Notes under the pieces: model-generated
The model's input: the letters and a program-made list of their open reading frames with translations, nothing else
Database searches by the model: none
Told to the model about the DNA's origin: nothing
Source: Pseudoalteromonas luteoviolacea B = ATCC 29581
GTDB taxonomy: Bacteria > Pseudomonadota > Gammaproteobacteria > Enterobacterales > Alteromonadaceae
Direction of reading: 5' to 3'
Length of the DNA: 64,000 nt
NCBI GenBank assembly: GCA_000333235.1
Contig: CAPN01000020.1
Coordinates: forward strand, 62,001-126,000
Part shown: one piece after another, positions 1 to 7,274 of the stretch
Layout: each line of letters starts with the position of its first letter
How positions within the stretch are numbered: the stretch's first letter is position 1
Made by a program: the position numbers and the translations under genes

Positions 1-398
1 TCTGACAAGTTATCAACAAGTTGTTGAGCTTCAGCCTTGCTCAGTCCTTTAGTAACTAACAGTGCTTTTAATATTTCTTTATTTGGATACCGCAAGTTAA
101 TCAAACTAGATAGGTCATTTAGCATTATTTTGACTGAATTTGATAGTTCAGTGACCTCACCATGAAAATTCAATCGCTTACCTTGATAGTTTAAACCAGT
201 TAACTCTTTTTCTTGTGTTAACAGTTCATAAAAAAGTGCATTTTGCTGACCATATAACTCAACAAATGCAGAAGTTCGATCATTCGTTAACTGGGCAAGC
301 TTGATATGGTTTTTAGACGTGGATAAAAAAAACAATCCCAACATCGATAAAATTGCGCTGAAAATTAAAATTTGAATGAGAGCGATGCCGTTTTTCAT
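1..398 (-). CDS. gspK: GspK-like minor pseudopilin, N-terminal part (cut by window edge)
   Basis: Translating the minus strand from the ATG at 398 gives 132 open codons running off the left edge. The start (MKNGIALIQILIF) is a class III prepilin leader: a short basic stretch, Gly before the presumed cleavage site, then a hydrophobic helix. Position +5 is Gln, not the Glu of the other pseudopilins; lack of Glu5 is a known trait of GspK, which caps the pseudopilus tip with GspI and GspJ. A segment reading NDLSSLINLR resembles the GspK region after the helix. The ATG shares one base with the stop of the upstream gspJ-like gene (TAATG), so translation is probably coupled. Family is inferred from position and leader; the C-terminal domains are outside the window. 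Confidence 0.7.
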   Translation of the reverse strand, partial: MKNGIALIQILIFSAILSMLGLFFLSTSKNHIKLAQLTNDRTSAFVELYGQQNALFYELLTQEKELTGLNYQGKRLNFHGEVTELSNSVKIMLNDLSSLINLRYPNKEILKALLVTKGLSKAEAQQLVDNLS

Positions 399-1066
399 TA
401 GTCTACCTCAAAATAAGGTGACAATTCTTGATATGATTTTTCATGCAAATCAGCGCTTATTGTAACTTCATCTTTTCCTAACCAAAGCATCAAATTAATT
501 CTGGTCGGCAATAGACGCTTATCTATGCCGGAATACAATTCTTTGAACTCTTTTGGCTGCCCATCAGCACTTGTCGCTTCTTCGAGCGAATCGTATCCTA
601 CATACGAAAACGAAATATCTGACACGTCCGGCAATAATACAACTGAGTGTTCATAATGAATTGTTTGATCAACTTTGAGTAATTGAAAATGCTTTAATGA
701 CGTCGCTTGATAAATTAATTGACTCTTCCCACTTTCATCATTAACGAAAGAAATTCGAAAAACTTCTGGGAATCGTGAATCGAATAAACCATTTCGGGTA
801 ATACCGAGTAAGTTATTAGCGCTACCTACAAAAAAGAAAAAAGGTGATTGTCGAGAATCTCTCACTACATGAGGCATAAGACCAGTTAACACCAATCTCA
901 GATTCTCTATTCCTTTATAAGTCTCATATGTTTGCACAAATTTACTATCGCTTTTTTGCCAGTAAGAAATATATTGACGATACGCAGTTGACGCGATAGT
1001 CATTAAACTTGCTAAAATAATGAGAGATATGAGTAACTCAATTAAGGTAAAGCCTTTATCTCGCAT
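398..1066 (-). CDS. gspJ: GspJ-like minor pseudopilin of a type II secretion system
   Basis: A 222-residue protein with a class III prepilin signal: MRDKG, cleavage before FTLIELLISL (Glu at +5), then a hydrophobic helix to about residue 28. The length fits GspJ, a minor pseudopilin that forms the tip complex with GspI and GspK in the periplasm. The rest is a mixed alpha/beta periplasmic domain with no other motif I recognise. It overlaps the upstream gspI-like gene by 11 bases and the downstream gspK-like gene by one. Assignment as J rather than another minor pseudopilin rests on size and on the order H-I-J-K. Confidence 0.75.
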   Translation of the reverse strand: MRDKGFTLIELLISLIILASLMTIASTAYRQYISYWQKSDSKFVQTYETYKGIENLRLVLTGLMPHVVRDSRQSPFFFFVGSANNLLGITRNGLFDSRFPEVFRISFVNDESGKSQLIYQATSLKHFQLLKVDQTIHYEHSVVLLPDVSDISFSYVGYDSLEEATSADGQPKEFKELYSGIDKRLLPTRINLMLWLGKDEVTISADLHEKSYQELSPYFEVD

Positions 1067-1502
1067 TAATAACCCAGCCTAGCTCTTGATAGGAATACAC
1101 TTTCTTTTTATTGTTGTATTCGAGTTCTAAAGTCACGTTCCACAATCGAAATTCATTTTTAGCATCAATGAAACTACCCATATCAGGGTCAAATTGCTTG
1201 GGGGGAAATCCAGATTTAGCAATCGTGGCCGACCAACTATATTTAACACCAAATGCGACCCCTTCATTTCCTTTAACATCGCTTACTGTTGGGTCAAGGT
1301 TTGTAATTTCTGACTTTATCTCTTGGATTATTGAACGAACCGGAGTATTTAATTTTAGATGCGCCGATGCAGTGTTACTTGCATTAAGGGAGCCTCTATA
1401 AATCACTGTCATCAATGCAATAGCTGAAAAAAGAATAACACTCGCAATTAGCACTTCTAATAGCGTGAATGCACTGTGTTTGTGAACGTTATCTCTATTC
1501 AC
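1056..1502 (-). CDS. gspI: GspI-like minor pseudopilin
   Basis: A 148-residue protein with a prepilin leader ending in Ala rather than Gly: the mature protein would start FTLLEVLIASVIL, with Glu at +5. The length and the LEVLIA pattern match GspI, which nucleates the pseudopilus tip. The Ala at -1 is less usual but tolerated by GspO/PilD-type peptidases in some pseudopilins. It overlaps gspH by 4 bases and gspJ by 11. No prepilin peptidase gene is in the window, so processing must rely on one encoded elsewhere. Confidence 0.75.
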   Translation of the reverse strand: MNRDNVHKHSAFTLLEVLIASVILFSAIALMTVIYRGSLNASNTASAHLKLNTPVRSIIQEIKSEITNLDPTVSDVKGNEGVAFGVKYSWSATIAKSGFPPKQFDPDMGSFIDAKNEFRLWNVTLELEYNNKKKVYSYQELGWVINAR

Positions 1503-1912
1503 AATTTTTTACCATTAATCAAGCTTGATACGTCTAAACGGGCAGCTTCGCCAGTCAATTCATAGGTAATTTCGTCTTTATCAGTTAGCCCTGAACGCGA
1601 AATGTCAAAAGAATCTTCACGGAATGATATTGAATCAAAAACGATGGTTTTTATACGTGCTGAGTCGGAGTAAATCGACAATTGATTTGCTGATAGCTTT
1701 ATTGTTATTACTCTATTTTGAGCAAAAGCGATAGCACCTCCATAACGCAGCGTATGCTCGACCTCTTTGAGTTCAGTTTTAGCCCTAATTTTATCAACAT
1801 TGGCAATAACAAACGGCCCAACTAAAGAAGCCATCAAGCCCATCAAACTGATTACCATAAGTAACTCTATTAATGTAAAGCCAGTACTGCGTTGTTTAGA
1901 AACCAATGTCAT
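1499..1912 (-). CDS. gspH: GspH-like minor pseudopilin
   Basis: A 137-residue protein with leader MTLVSKQRSTG followed by FTLIELLMVISLMGL, a clear class III prepilin cleavage site with Glu at +5. Size and position between gspF and gspI fit GspH, the minor pseudopilin linking the GspG fibre to the I-J-K tip. The body is a short beta-rich domain. The gene begins 17 bases inside gspF and ends 4 bases inside gspI, the tightest packing in this block. A GspG-type major pseudopilin is excluded because it lacks the C-terminal calcium-site motif found in the 4744-5154 gene. Confidence 0.75.
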   Translation of the reverse strand: MTLVSKQRSTGFTLIELLMVISLMGLMASLVGPFVIANVDKIRAKTELKEVEHTLRYGGAIAFAQNRVITIKLSANQLSIYSDSARIKTIVFDSISFREDSFDISRSGLTDKDEITYELTGEAARLDVSSLINGKKL

Positions 1913-3092
1913 TGACTGACACCATACTCAATAGCATTATCACAACTACGCTGCCAACAAAACCACCCATAAATAAAATCATCATCGGCTCTAATAGATT
2001 CGTTACTTTTGCTGTCCAATCACTGAAGTCTCTGCGCGTCCTATCGGCTATTTCAGCAAAAACAGTATCTAAATTCCCTGACTCTTCCCCTACTTCGAGT
2101 AACGAAACAAAAAACTCTGGATATATTGATGTTTTTTTAAGCGCTACAGATAACATCTCACCTTGCTTAATTTGTTTTCGCGCTATTTCAACTTCACGCC
2201 TTAATACATTATTTCTAATGCTTCCAGACGAAAGAGCTAGTGCTTTGTCTAGCTGTACTCCCGCTTTTAACATCATAGCAAGACCGGAATTAAAACGAAT
2301 AAGCTCCACTGTTTTAATCCCCTTACTTAATAGTGGGATACGCAAACTAAACTTATGCCACCAAGCAATAACGCTAGGTTTCGACCTGATAGCATTTATA
2401 GCAATGGGAATACATAGTAAAGCCAATAGCATAAACAATTGGTAATTCACAAAAAAATCACTGATCTCAAGCATCATTTGGGTGTACCAAGGTAACACGG
2501 ATGGATCTTCAAACATTGTTGACATTTTTGGAATAATAACGTTAAAAATGAAGAAAATACTGAGTAAACAAACAAACAGAATAACGGCTGGATAAGCCAA
2601 GGAACCAATTACTTTCGCTTGAAGATCTCGTTTGAATTTTAGATCGCGAGCTAGACTATCAAACACGCCTGCTAGGTCACCTGTCGCTTCACCGAGCTCA
2701 ATCAAATTGCAATAAAGATCATCAAAAATATCCGAGTGTTCCCGGAAGCTTTGAGATAACGGCTTACCTTTCTTTAAATCTCGACTTAACGCTGCTAGTA
2801 ACTGAGCCAACGCCAAGTTGGATTTACTTTTTCTAATAATATCAATGCCTTTGTCTATTTTAACTCCACTTTTGAGCAATAAACTCAACTCTGAAGTCAA
2901 AAACTCTAAATCACTTAGTGAGATCTTATTTTTATTAAATAGACGAAAACTTTCCTTCGATACTTTTATTTCAACGACATGTAAACCTTGCTTTTTTAAC
3001 GTAGCTAAAGCCGCAGATTCACTCTCTGATTCAATGATTCCAGAGGTTTGCGCACCGCTATTATCAACCGCTTTATATTGAAAAACATGCAT
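1896..3092 (-). CDS. gspF: GspF, inner-membrane platform protein of type II secretion
   Basis: A 398-residue protein with the two-repeat T2SSF layout. A soluble N-terminal region begins MHVFQYKAVDNSGAQ, followed by a first T2SSF helical domain with the GDLAGVFD pattern. A transmembrane pair lies near residues 165-230 (AYPAVILFVCLLSIFFIFN). A second domain carries the matching GEESGNLDTVF pattern and a last membrane segment is at the C-terminus. GspF sits in the inner membrane and couples the GspE ATPase to pseudopilus growth. Length is standard for the family. It shares one base with gspE upstream and overlaps gspH by 17 bases. Confidence 0.9.
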   Translation of the reverse strand: MHVFQYKAVDNSGAQTSGIIESESESAALATLKKQGLHVVEIKVSKESFRLFNKNKISLSDLEFLTSELSLLLKSGVKIDKGIDIIRKSKSNLALAQLLAALSRDLKKGKPLSQSFREHSDIFDDLYCNLIELGEATGDLAGVFDSLARDLKFKRDLQAKVIGSLAYPAVILFVCLLSIFFIFNVIIPKMSTMFEDPSVLPWYTQMMLEISDFFVNYQLFMLLALLCIPIAINAIRSKPSVIAWWHKFSLRIPLLSKGIKTVELIRFNSGLAMMLKAGVQLDKALALSSGSIRNNVLRREVEIARKQIKQGEMLSVALKKTSIYPEFFVSLLEVGEESGNLDTVFAEIADRTRRDFSDWTAKVTNLLEPMMILFMGGFVGSVVVIMLLSMVSVNDIGF

Positions 3093-4744
3093 CAGCCTGC
3101 TACTCGCAACACTTCTTCGATCGTTGTTTTGCCTTCAATCGCTTTTAAAAATCCATCTTCTAATAACGTCCGGCGATTCAAACTAGCATTATGCCGTTTC
3201 GCACTCTGAATAAAATTAGAATCTTTAGGCAATGAACGAATTTGTTCATCACACCCTAAATATTCAATAATCGCCATCCTGCCACTGTATCCTGTGTTGC
3301 TACATATTTCACAGCCCTTACCCACCTTTAAAGTACAGTCGCTAATACCAAACTTATTCGCCAATCTCGAAAGGTCATACTTTTCGATTAACTCTGCGCT
3401 GCGTGGATGCTCAATAGAACAATGTGGACAAACTTTTCTAGCTAACCTTTGGGCCACTATAGAGATCAATGCGGCATTTAATAAAAACTCTTCTACCCCC
3501 AAATCTAAAAGTCGGGTATAGGCGCTAGCTGCGTCATTTGTATGAACAGTACTAAATACTAAATGGCCTGTTAATGCAGATTGAAGTGCTATTTGTGCGG
3601 TTTCTTTATCACGTATCTCACCCAACATGATGATATCCGGATCTTGACGAACTATTGAGCGTAAACCTGCAGCGAAATCAAATCCAATTTCACTTTTAAC
3701 TTGAACCTGATTTATTCCCGGTAATTGATACTCTACTGGATCTTCTAAGGTAATGATTTTCACATCATTACCATTCAATTCATTTAAAAAAGTATAAAGT
3801 GTCGTCGTTTTACCAGACCCCGTAGGGCCTGTTAACAAAACAACGCCTGCTGTGGCTTTAATGTCTTTTCTAATTTGAGCTTCAATATCTCCAGCAAGAC
3901 CAAGTACATTTAGATCGTAACGAACATTTTCTTTCTTTAAAAAACGCATTACAACCGACTCACCATCATTTAATGGTAGTGCAGAGACACGAATATCAAT
4001 CTCTTTATTGCCAATTCGAGTTTCGATTTTTCCATCTTGTGGTCGACGCTTTTCGGCGATATCCATCCCGGATAAAATCTTGAGACGCGTTACAAGAGGG
4101 ATCTGAACTTTTTTATTTAACCGTTCTATTTCATGTAAAACGCCGTCTACTCGAAAACGTACACGATACCATCCTTGATATGGCTCTAGGTGCATATCAG
4201 ATGCCCCTGCATTAAGTGCTTTGGTCATTAAAGAGTTGAGTAGATTAACAATAGGCGCTTCCGAGGCCATTTCTTTAAGGCGGTCTTCTTCTTCCGAGTT
4301 TGTATCGGAATCTTCACCTGCACTTTCAATAACATTAAACTGCGCTGAAAGATCTCTAAACGTCGAATCGCCAATAATAAAGAGATTGAGTTTGATCGCT
4401 TTTCTATCTAGCCAGTCATGTATTTCAATGTCTAGAGGGTAGACACTAACAAAATCGATAGAATTTTCAGAAAGACTGACAGGAGCCCATTTGTGAGAAA
4501 TTAAATATTGCAGTTCTGAAGCACTAAAGTGTTCTAAAACTTTTTGTAATTGTAATGCTCCTTCCCAAATAGGAATACCTAGAGCACTTGCTAGCACATT
4601 CGGTATTTGCTCATCAGTCAAGCACCCCATGTTTACAAGGATTGATTCTAATCGTCCACCTTGCTTCTCTTGAAAACTGAGGGCTTTATCTACATCACTT
4701 TGAGCAACATCAAATTGATTAACGAGAACATCAACTAATTTCAT
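3092..4744 (-). CDS. gspE: GspE, type II secretion assembly ATPase
   Basis: A 550-residue secretion ATPase. Residues 1-60 form an MshEN/T2SSE N-terminal domain (GGRLESILVNMGCLTDEQI). The Walker A motif GPTGSGKTT is at 306-314, the Asp box ITLEDPVEY at 331-339, the Walker B region DPDIIMLGEIRD at 368-379, and the His box GHLVFSTVHTND at 393-404. Four cysteines, C439, C442, C478 and C481, form the zinc-binding CxxC pairs typical of GspE and PilB. It is a hexameric cytoplasmic motor acting with GspF. It overlaps gspG and gspF by one base each. A stretch of acidic residues (about 143-158, EDSDTNSEEED) makes a charged linker. Neighbouring GspG makes T2SS more likely than type IV pilus. Confidence 0.92.
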   Translation of the reverse strand: MKLVDVLVNQFDVAQSDVDKALSFQEKQGGRLESILVNMGCLTDEQIPNVLASALGIPIWEGALQLQKVLEHFSASELQYLISHKWAPVSLSENSIDFVSVYPLDIEIHDWLDRKAIKLNLFIIGDSTFRDLSAQFNVIESAGEDSDTNSEEEDRLKEMASEAPIVNLLNSLMTKALNAGASDMHLEPYQGWYRVRFRVDGVLHEIERLNKKVQIPLVTRLKILSGMDIAEKRRPQDGKIETRIGNKEIDIRVSALPLNDGESVVMRFLKKENVRYDLNVLGLAGDIEAQIRKDIKATAGVVLLTGPTGSGKTTTLYTFLNELNGNDVKIITLEDPVEYQLPGINQVQVKSEIGFDFAAGLRSIVRQDPDIIMLGEIRDKETAQIALQSALTGHLVFSTVHTNDAASAYTRLLDLGVEEFLLNAALISIVAQRLARKVCPHCSIEHPRSAELIEKYDLSRLANKFGISDCTLKVGKGCEICSNTGYSGRMAIIEYLGCDEQIRSLPKDSNFIQSAKRHNASLNRRTLLEDGFLKAIEGKTTIEEVLRVAG

Positions 4745-5154
4745 TAATTATGATCAATATCTGCGTTGCTATCTTCACCGCCTACCTTGCCATCGGCACC
4801 AAGCGACCTAAGGGTGTAAGGTTTACCATCATCACCTGGTAGTTTATACACATATTCATTTCCCCATGGGTCTTTTGGGATTGCTTTAGGCAAATAAGGG
4901 CCATCCCAACGAGGACTATCACTTGCTCTTAGCTCTTCAAGTGTTTGAGGATATGAGCCCACATCCAAACGATAGGTGTCAAGCGCGGTCTCAAATGCTG
5001 CCATTTGTGACACAACAATACCTCTTTCAGCCTTACCTAATTTATCAAAAAACTTTGGTGCAACAAGTGATGCCATTAAACCTAATATTACAATAACAAT
5101 CAAAAGCTCCATCATAGTAAAACCACGTTGGCGTGTTGTCTTTAAGTTGTTCAT
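4744..5154 (-). CDS. gspG: GspG, major pseudopilin of type II secretion
   Basis: A 136-residue protein with leader MNNLKTTRQRG and mature start FTMMELLIVIVILGLMASLV (Glu at +5). The C-terminal part carries the GspG hallmarks: YPQTLEEL, DPWGNEYVYKLPG and the calcium-site loop with SLGADGKVGGEDSNADI. This identifies a T2SS major pseudopilin rather than a type IV pilin. It forms the periplasmic fibre that pushes folded substrate through the secretin. Unlike the usual E-F-G order, gspG here stands before gspE. It starts 4 bases after wecA, with an AAGGAAG ribosome site inside the end of wecA, so it is probably co-transcribed with the polysaccharide genes. Confidence 0.92.
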   Translation of the reverse strand: MNNLKTTRQRGFTMMELLIVIVILGLMASLVAPKFFDKLGKAERGIVVSQMAAFETALDTYRLDVGSYPQTLEELRASDSPRWDGPYLPKAIPKDPWGNEYVYKLPGDDGKPYTLRSLGADGKVGGEDSNADIDHN

Positions 5155-5158
5155 GAGA

Positions 5159-6244
5159 TTACTTCTTCCTTTGTGTTTTAGCTTTTTTCTTTATGAGGTA
5201 AGTACGAACAAAGCGCGCGACTTTCCACGCGTGCATTAAGCAATACAGGTAGCCTAAGAAGATAAGAATAAACAACATCATCATTGCCCATTCAGGTACC
5301 CCCATCACATCACCTGTAATACCAATCGCGGCTAAGAACATGGAGAACAGTGCAATACTAAAGAGTGCGCGACGAGAACTAAAACCAATACGCATAAACA
5401 CGTGATGTAAGTGGTCACGGTCTGGTTTAAATGGCGACAAGCCTTTTTTGATACGGCGGATCACAATCGCCACTAAATCCATTAATGGTACTGCGATGAT
5501 CCAAAGCGCGGTAACCGGGTTAAAGACTTTCATTTCTGCGCTTTGAGTGCCTTGCATTAACAACCAAATCACGCTTAAGCCAACAAACATCGAGCCTGCA
5601 TCACCCATGAATATTTTACGATTTTGATGCCCTTTAATTCCAAGGTTAAAGGCAAGGTATGGCAACATCGTCGACATAATAATGAGTGGCAATAAGCTCC
5701 ATTGATGCACACCGTTAAGTAGCATCAGAATAAACACGGACGAAAACGCCACTAAACTCATCGTACCCGCCAGGCCGTCGATACCGTCGATCATGTTAAA
5801 GGCATTGATGGCAGCAATGACCGCAAGCACAGTAAACACATAACCAAATGCACCAAGCTGCACGTCACCTAATCCAACCAAATTGCCTAAGTTACTTATT
5901 GAGCTCTCTGCTCCCCACATCATGACGAGGGCGATGACGGTTTGAATAAACAAACGCACACGTACGCCGAGTTCACGGTAGTCATCGATTACGCCAAGCA
6001 TTACAATCGCGGCGGCGCACGATAGGTAAGTCACGAGTCCTTTTTCAATCGGGAAAAACAATAAGGCAGTCACAAACACCGCTGAAAATATTGATATACC
6101 GCCAATTAATGGAATTGCACCGACGTGTTTTTTACGCTGATTTGGTAAATCCACCAAACCGGCGCGAATTGCGACTGGTTTCATTGCAAAAATTGCAAGA
6201 TATGAACTTAAAAAAGCAAAGAGAGCTATAGTCACCGTATTCAT
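5159..6244 (-). CDS. wecA: WecA-like undecaprenyl-phosphate GlcNAc-1-phosphate transferase
   Basis: A 361-residue polytopic membrane enzyme of the MraY/WecA/WbpL family, which moves a sugar-1-phosphate from a UDP-sugar onto undecaprenyl phosphate to begin a surface polysaccharide. Visible signatures are the N-terminal RKKHVGAIPLIGGISIF, the Asp-rich GVIDDYRELG, NAFNMIDGIDGLAG, KIFMGDAGSMFVGL and the cytoplasmic His motif PDRDHLHHVFMRIG, which matches WecA rather than MraY. The C-terminus is basic (KKKAKTQRKK). It lies 78 bases after wzz and 4 bases before gspG. The sugar donor cannot be read from sequence; GlcNAc is the usual one. Confidence 0.82.
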   Translation of the reverse strand: MNTVTIALFAFLSSYLAIFAMKPVAIRAGLVDLPNQRKKHVGAIPLIGGISIFSAVFVTALLFFPIEKGLVTYLSCAAAIVMLGVIDDYRELGVRVRLFIQTVIALVMMWGAESSISNLGNLVGLGDVQLGAFGYVFTVLAVIAAINAFNMIDGIDGLAGTMSLVAFSSVFILMLLNGVHQWSLLPLIIMSTMLPYLAFNLGIKGHQNRKIFMGDAGSMFVGLSVIWLLMQGTQSAEMKVFNPVTALWIIAVPLMDLVAIVIRRIKKGLSPFKPDRDHLHHVFMRIGFSSRRALFSIALFSMFLAAIGITGDVMGVPEWAMMMLFILIFLGYLYCLMHAWKVARFVRTYLIKKKAKTQRKK

Positions 6245-6322
6245 CTTTTAGATAGCGTACCTAACGACCCGATATTGTATTGTAGTTCGACTACAAATTC
6301 CAATATCACCTAAATTTTGACT

Positions 6323-7264
6323 TTATTTGTCTTTACCGCGTACCACGAAATGGAAAAATATCACTGCAAATAACGACAAAATAAATCCAGCAAAACTTGC
6401 GCCTATGGCTATTAATGCACGCTTTGGACCAGACTTATATTTTGGCACAATCGCGGGATCAATGACTTTAAACACGTACTGTGTTTGGGTTTGCGCAAGC
6501 ATCTTTTTCTGTTCTTGTTGCTCTATCAATTGGTAAAAAATGCGCTGCATGTCTGCAATTGGCGTTTCTGATAGTGCCTTTTTCAAATAATTAATGCGTG
6601 TGTTGGCTTCCAATATATCGGTATCTTGAATCGTTTGATTAATTTCTAAAATCAACAAATCCGTCACTTGCTTTACCAACTGTGGCGAATAGTGAGTAGC
6701 GAAAATAGTCACAAGCCCTTTTTTATTGTCTTCTTCAAAACTCAGCAAGCTGCCAAGCATAAAGTCTCGTACTTCTGCGACGCTCGGTTCAAATGAACGA
6801 TTCGTTTCTGGATTCACTTTCCATGCTTTAGTGGTTGGATCGTAAATATCCAGGTTGTACTGAAACTCTTTCGTGATTGGGTCCCACGATTGTGTTGCCA
6901 TCAACACGCCTTTTAAATCGTACTTCGTGACAAATTGATTTAAAAACTGGCGACTTTTTAAAATTGGCATCGCAATATCAGTATTGGCGGTCGATTTTGA
7001 ACCAAGACTCACACCTGCAAGTGCAGCAAAGCCGCCAAATTCTGACTTTAAGCCGCTTAATCCACCGCTGTTACCATCGTCTACTTTTGCAAGCAATGCA
7101 GACGCGGTATAAACGTTAGGTTGTTTTAACGCATACCAAACGCCAAAAGCCATAAAACATGCCGTGAAGAGGATAATAAACCACTTTCCTTTCCAAATAA
7201 CATTCAATAAGCTTTTTAGGTCAATTTCGCTTTGCTTAATCAATTCAGCTTCACTGTACTGCAT
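6323..7264 (-). CDS. Wzz-family polysaccharide chain-length regulator
   Basis: A 313-residue inner-membrane protein with the Wzz layout. It has a short cytoplasmic N-terminus (residues 1-28), a first membrane helix (about 29-50, WFIILFTACFMAFGVWYAL), a periplasmic domain with coiled-coil character, and a second helix near 285-307 followed by a short basic tail. No C-terminal tyrosine-kinase domain is present, so it resembles the O-antigen or enterobacterial common antigen type rather than a BY-kinase. A Gly/Ser-rich stretch after the first helix (GLSGLKSEFGGFAALAGVSLG) is a common feature of these proteins. It follows the SLBB export gene by 10 bases and precedes wecA; together they suggest a Wzy-dependent polysaccharide route. 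Confidence 0.82.
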   Translation of the reverse strand: MQYSEAELIKQSEIDLKSLLNVIWKGKWFIILFTACFMAFGVWYALKQPNVYTASALLAKVDDGNSGGLSGLKSEFGGFAALAGVSLGSKSTANTDIAMPILKSRQFLNQFVTKYDLKGVLMATQSWDPITKEFQYNLDIYDPTTKAWKVNPETNRSFEPSVAEVRDFMLGSLLSFEEDNKKGLVTIFATHYSPQLVKQVTDLLILEINQTIQDTDILEANTRINYLKKALSETPIADMQRIFYQLIEQQEQKKMLAQTQTQYVFKVIDPAIVPKYKSGPKRALIAIGASFAGFILSLFAVIFFHFVVRGKDK

Positions 7265-7274
7265 TAATCTTCCC

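Noticed and set aside
3092-4744. Reading the ATPase as PilB/MshE of a type IV pilus
   Set aside because: The adjacent GspG with its calcium-site loop and the H-I-J-K minor pseudopilin set point to type II secretion.
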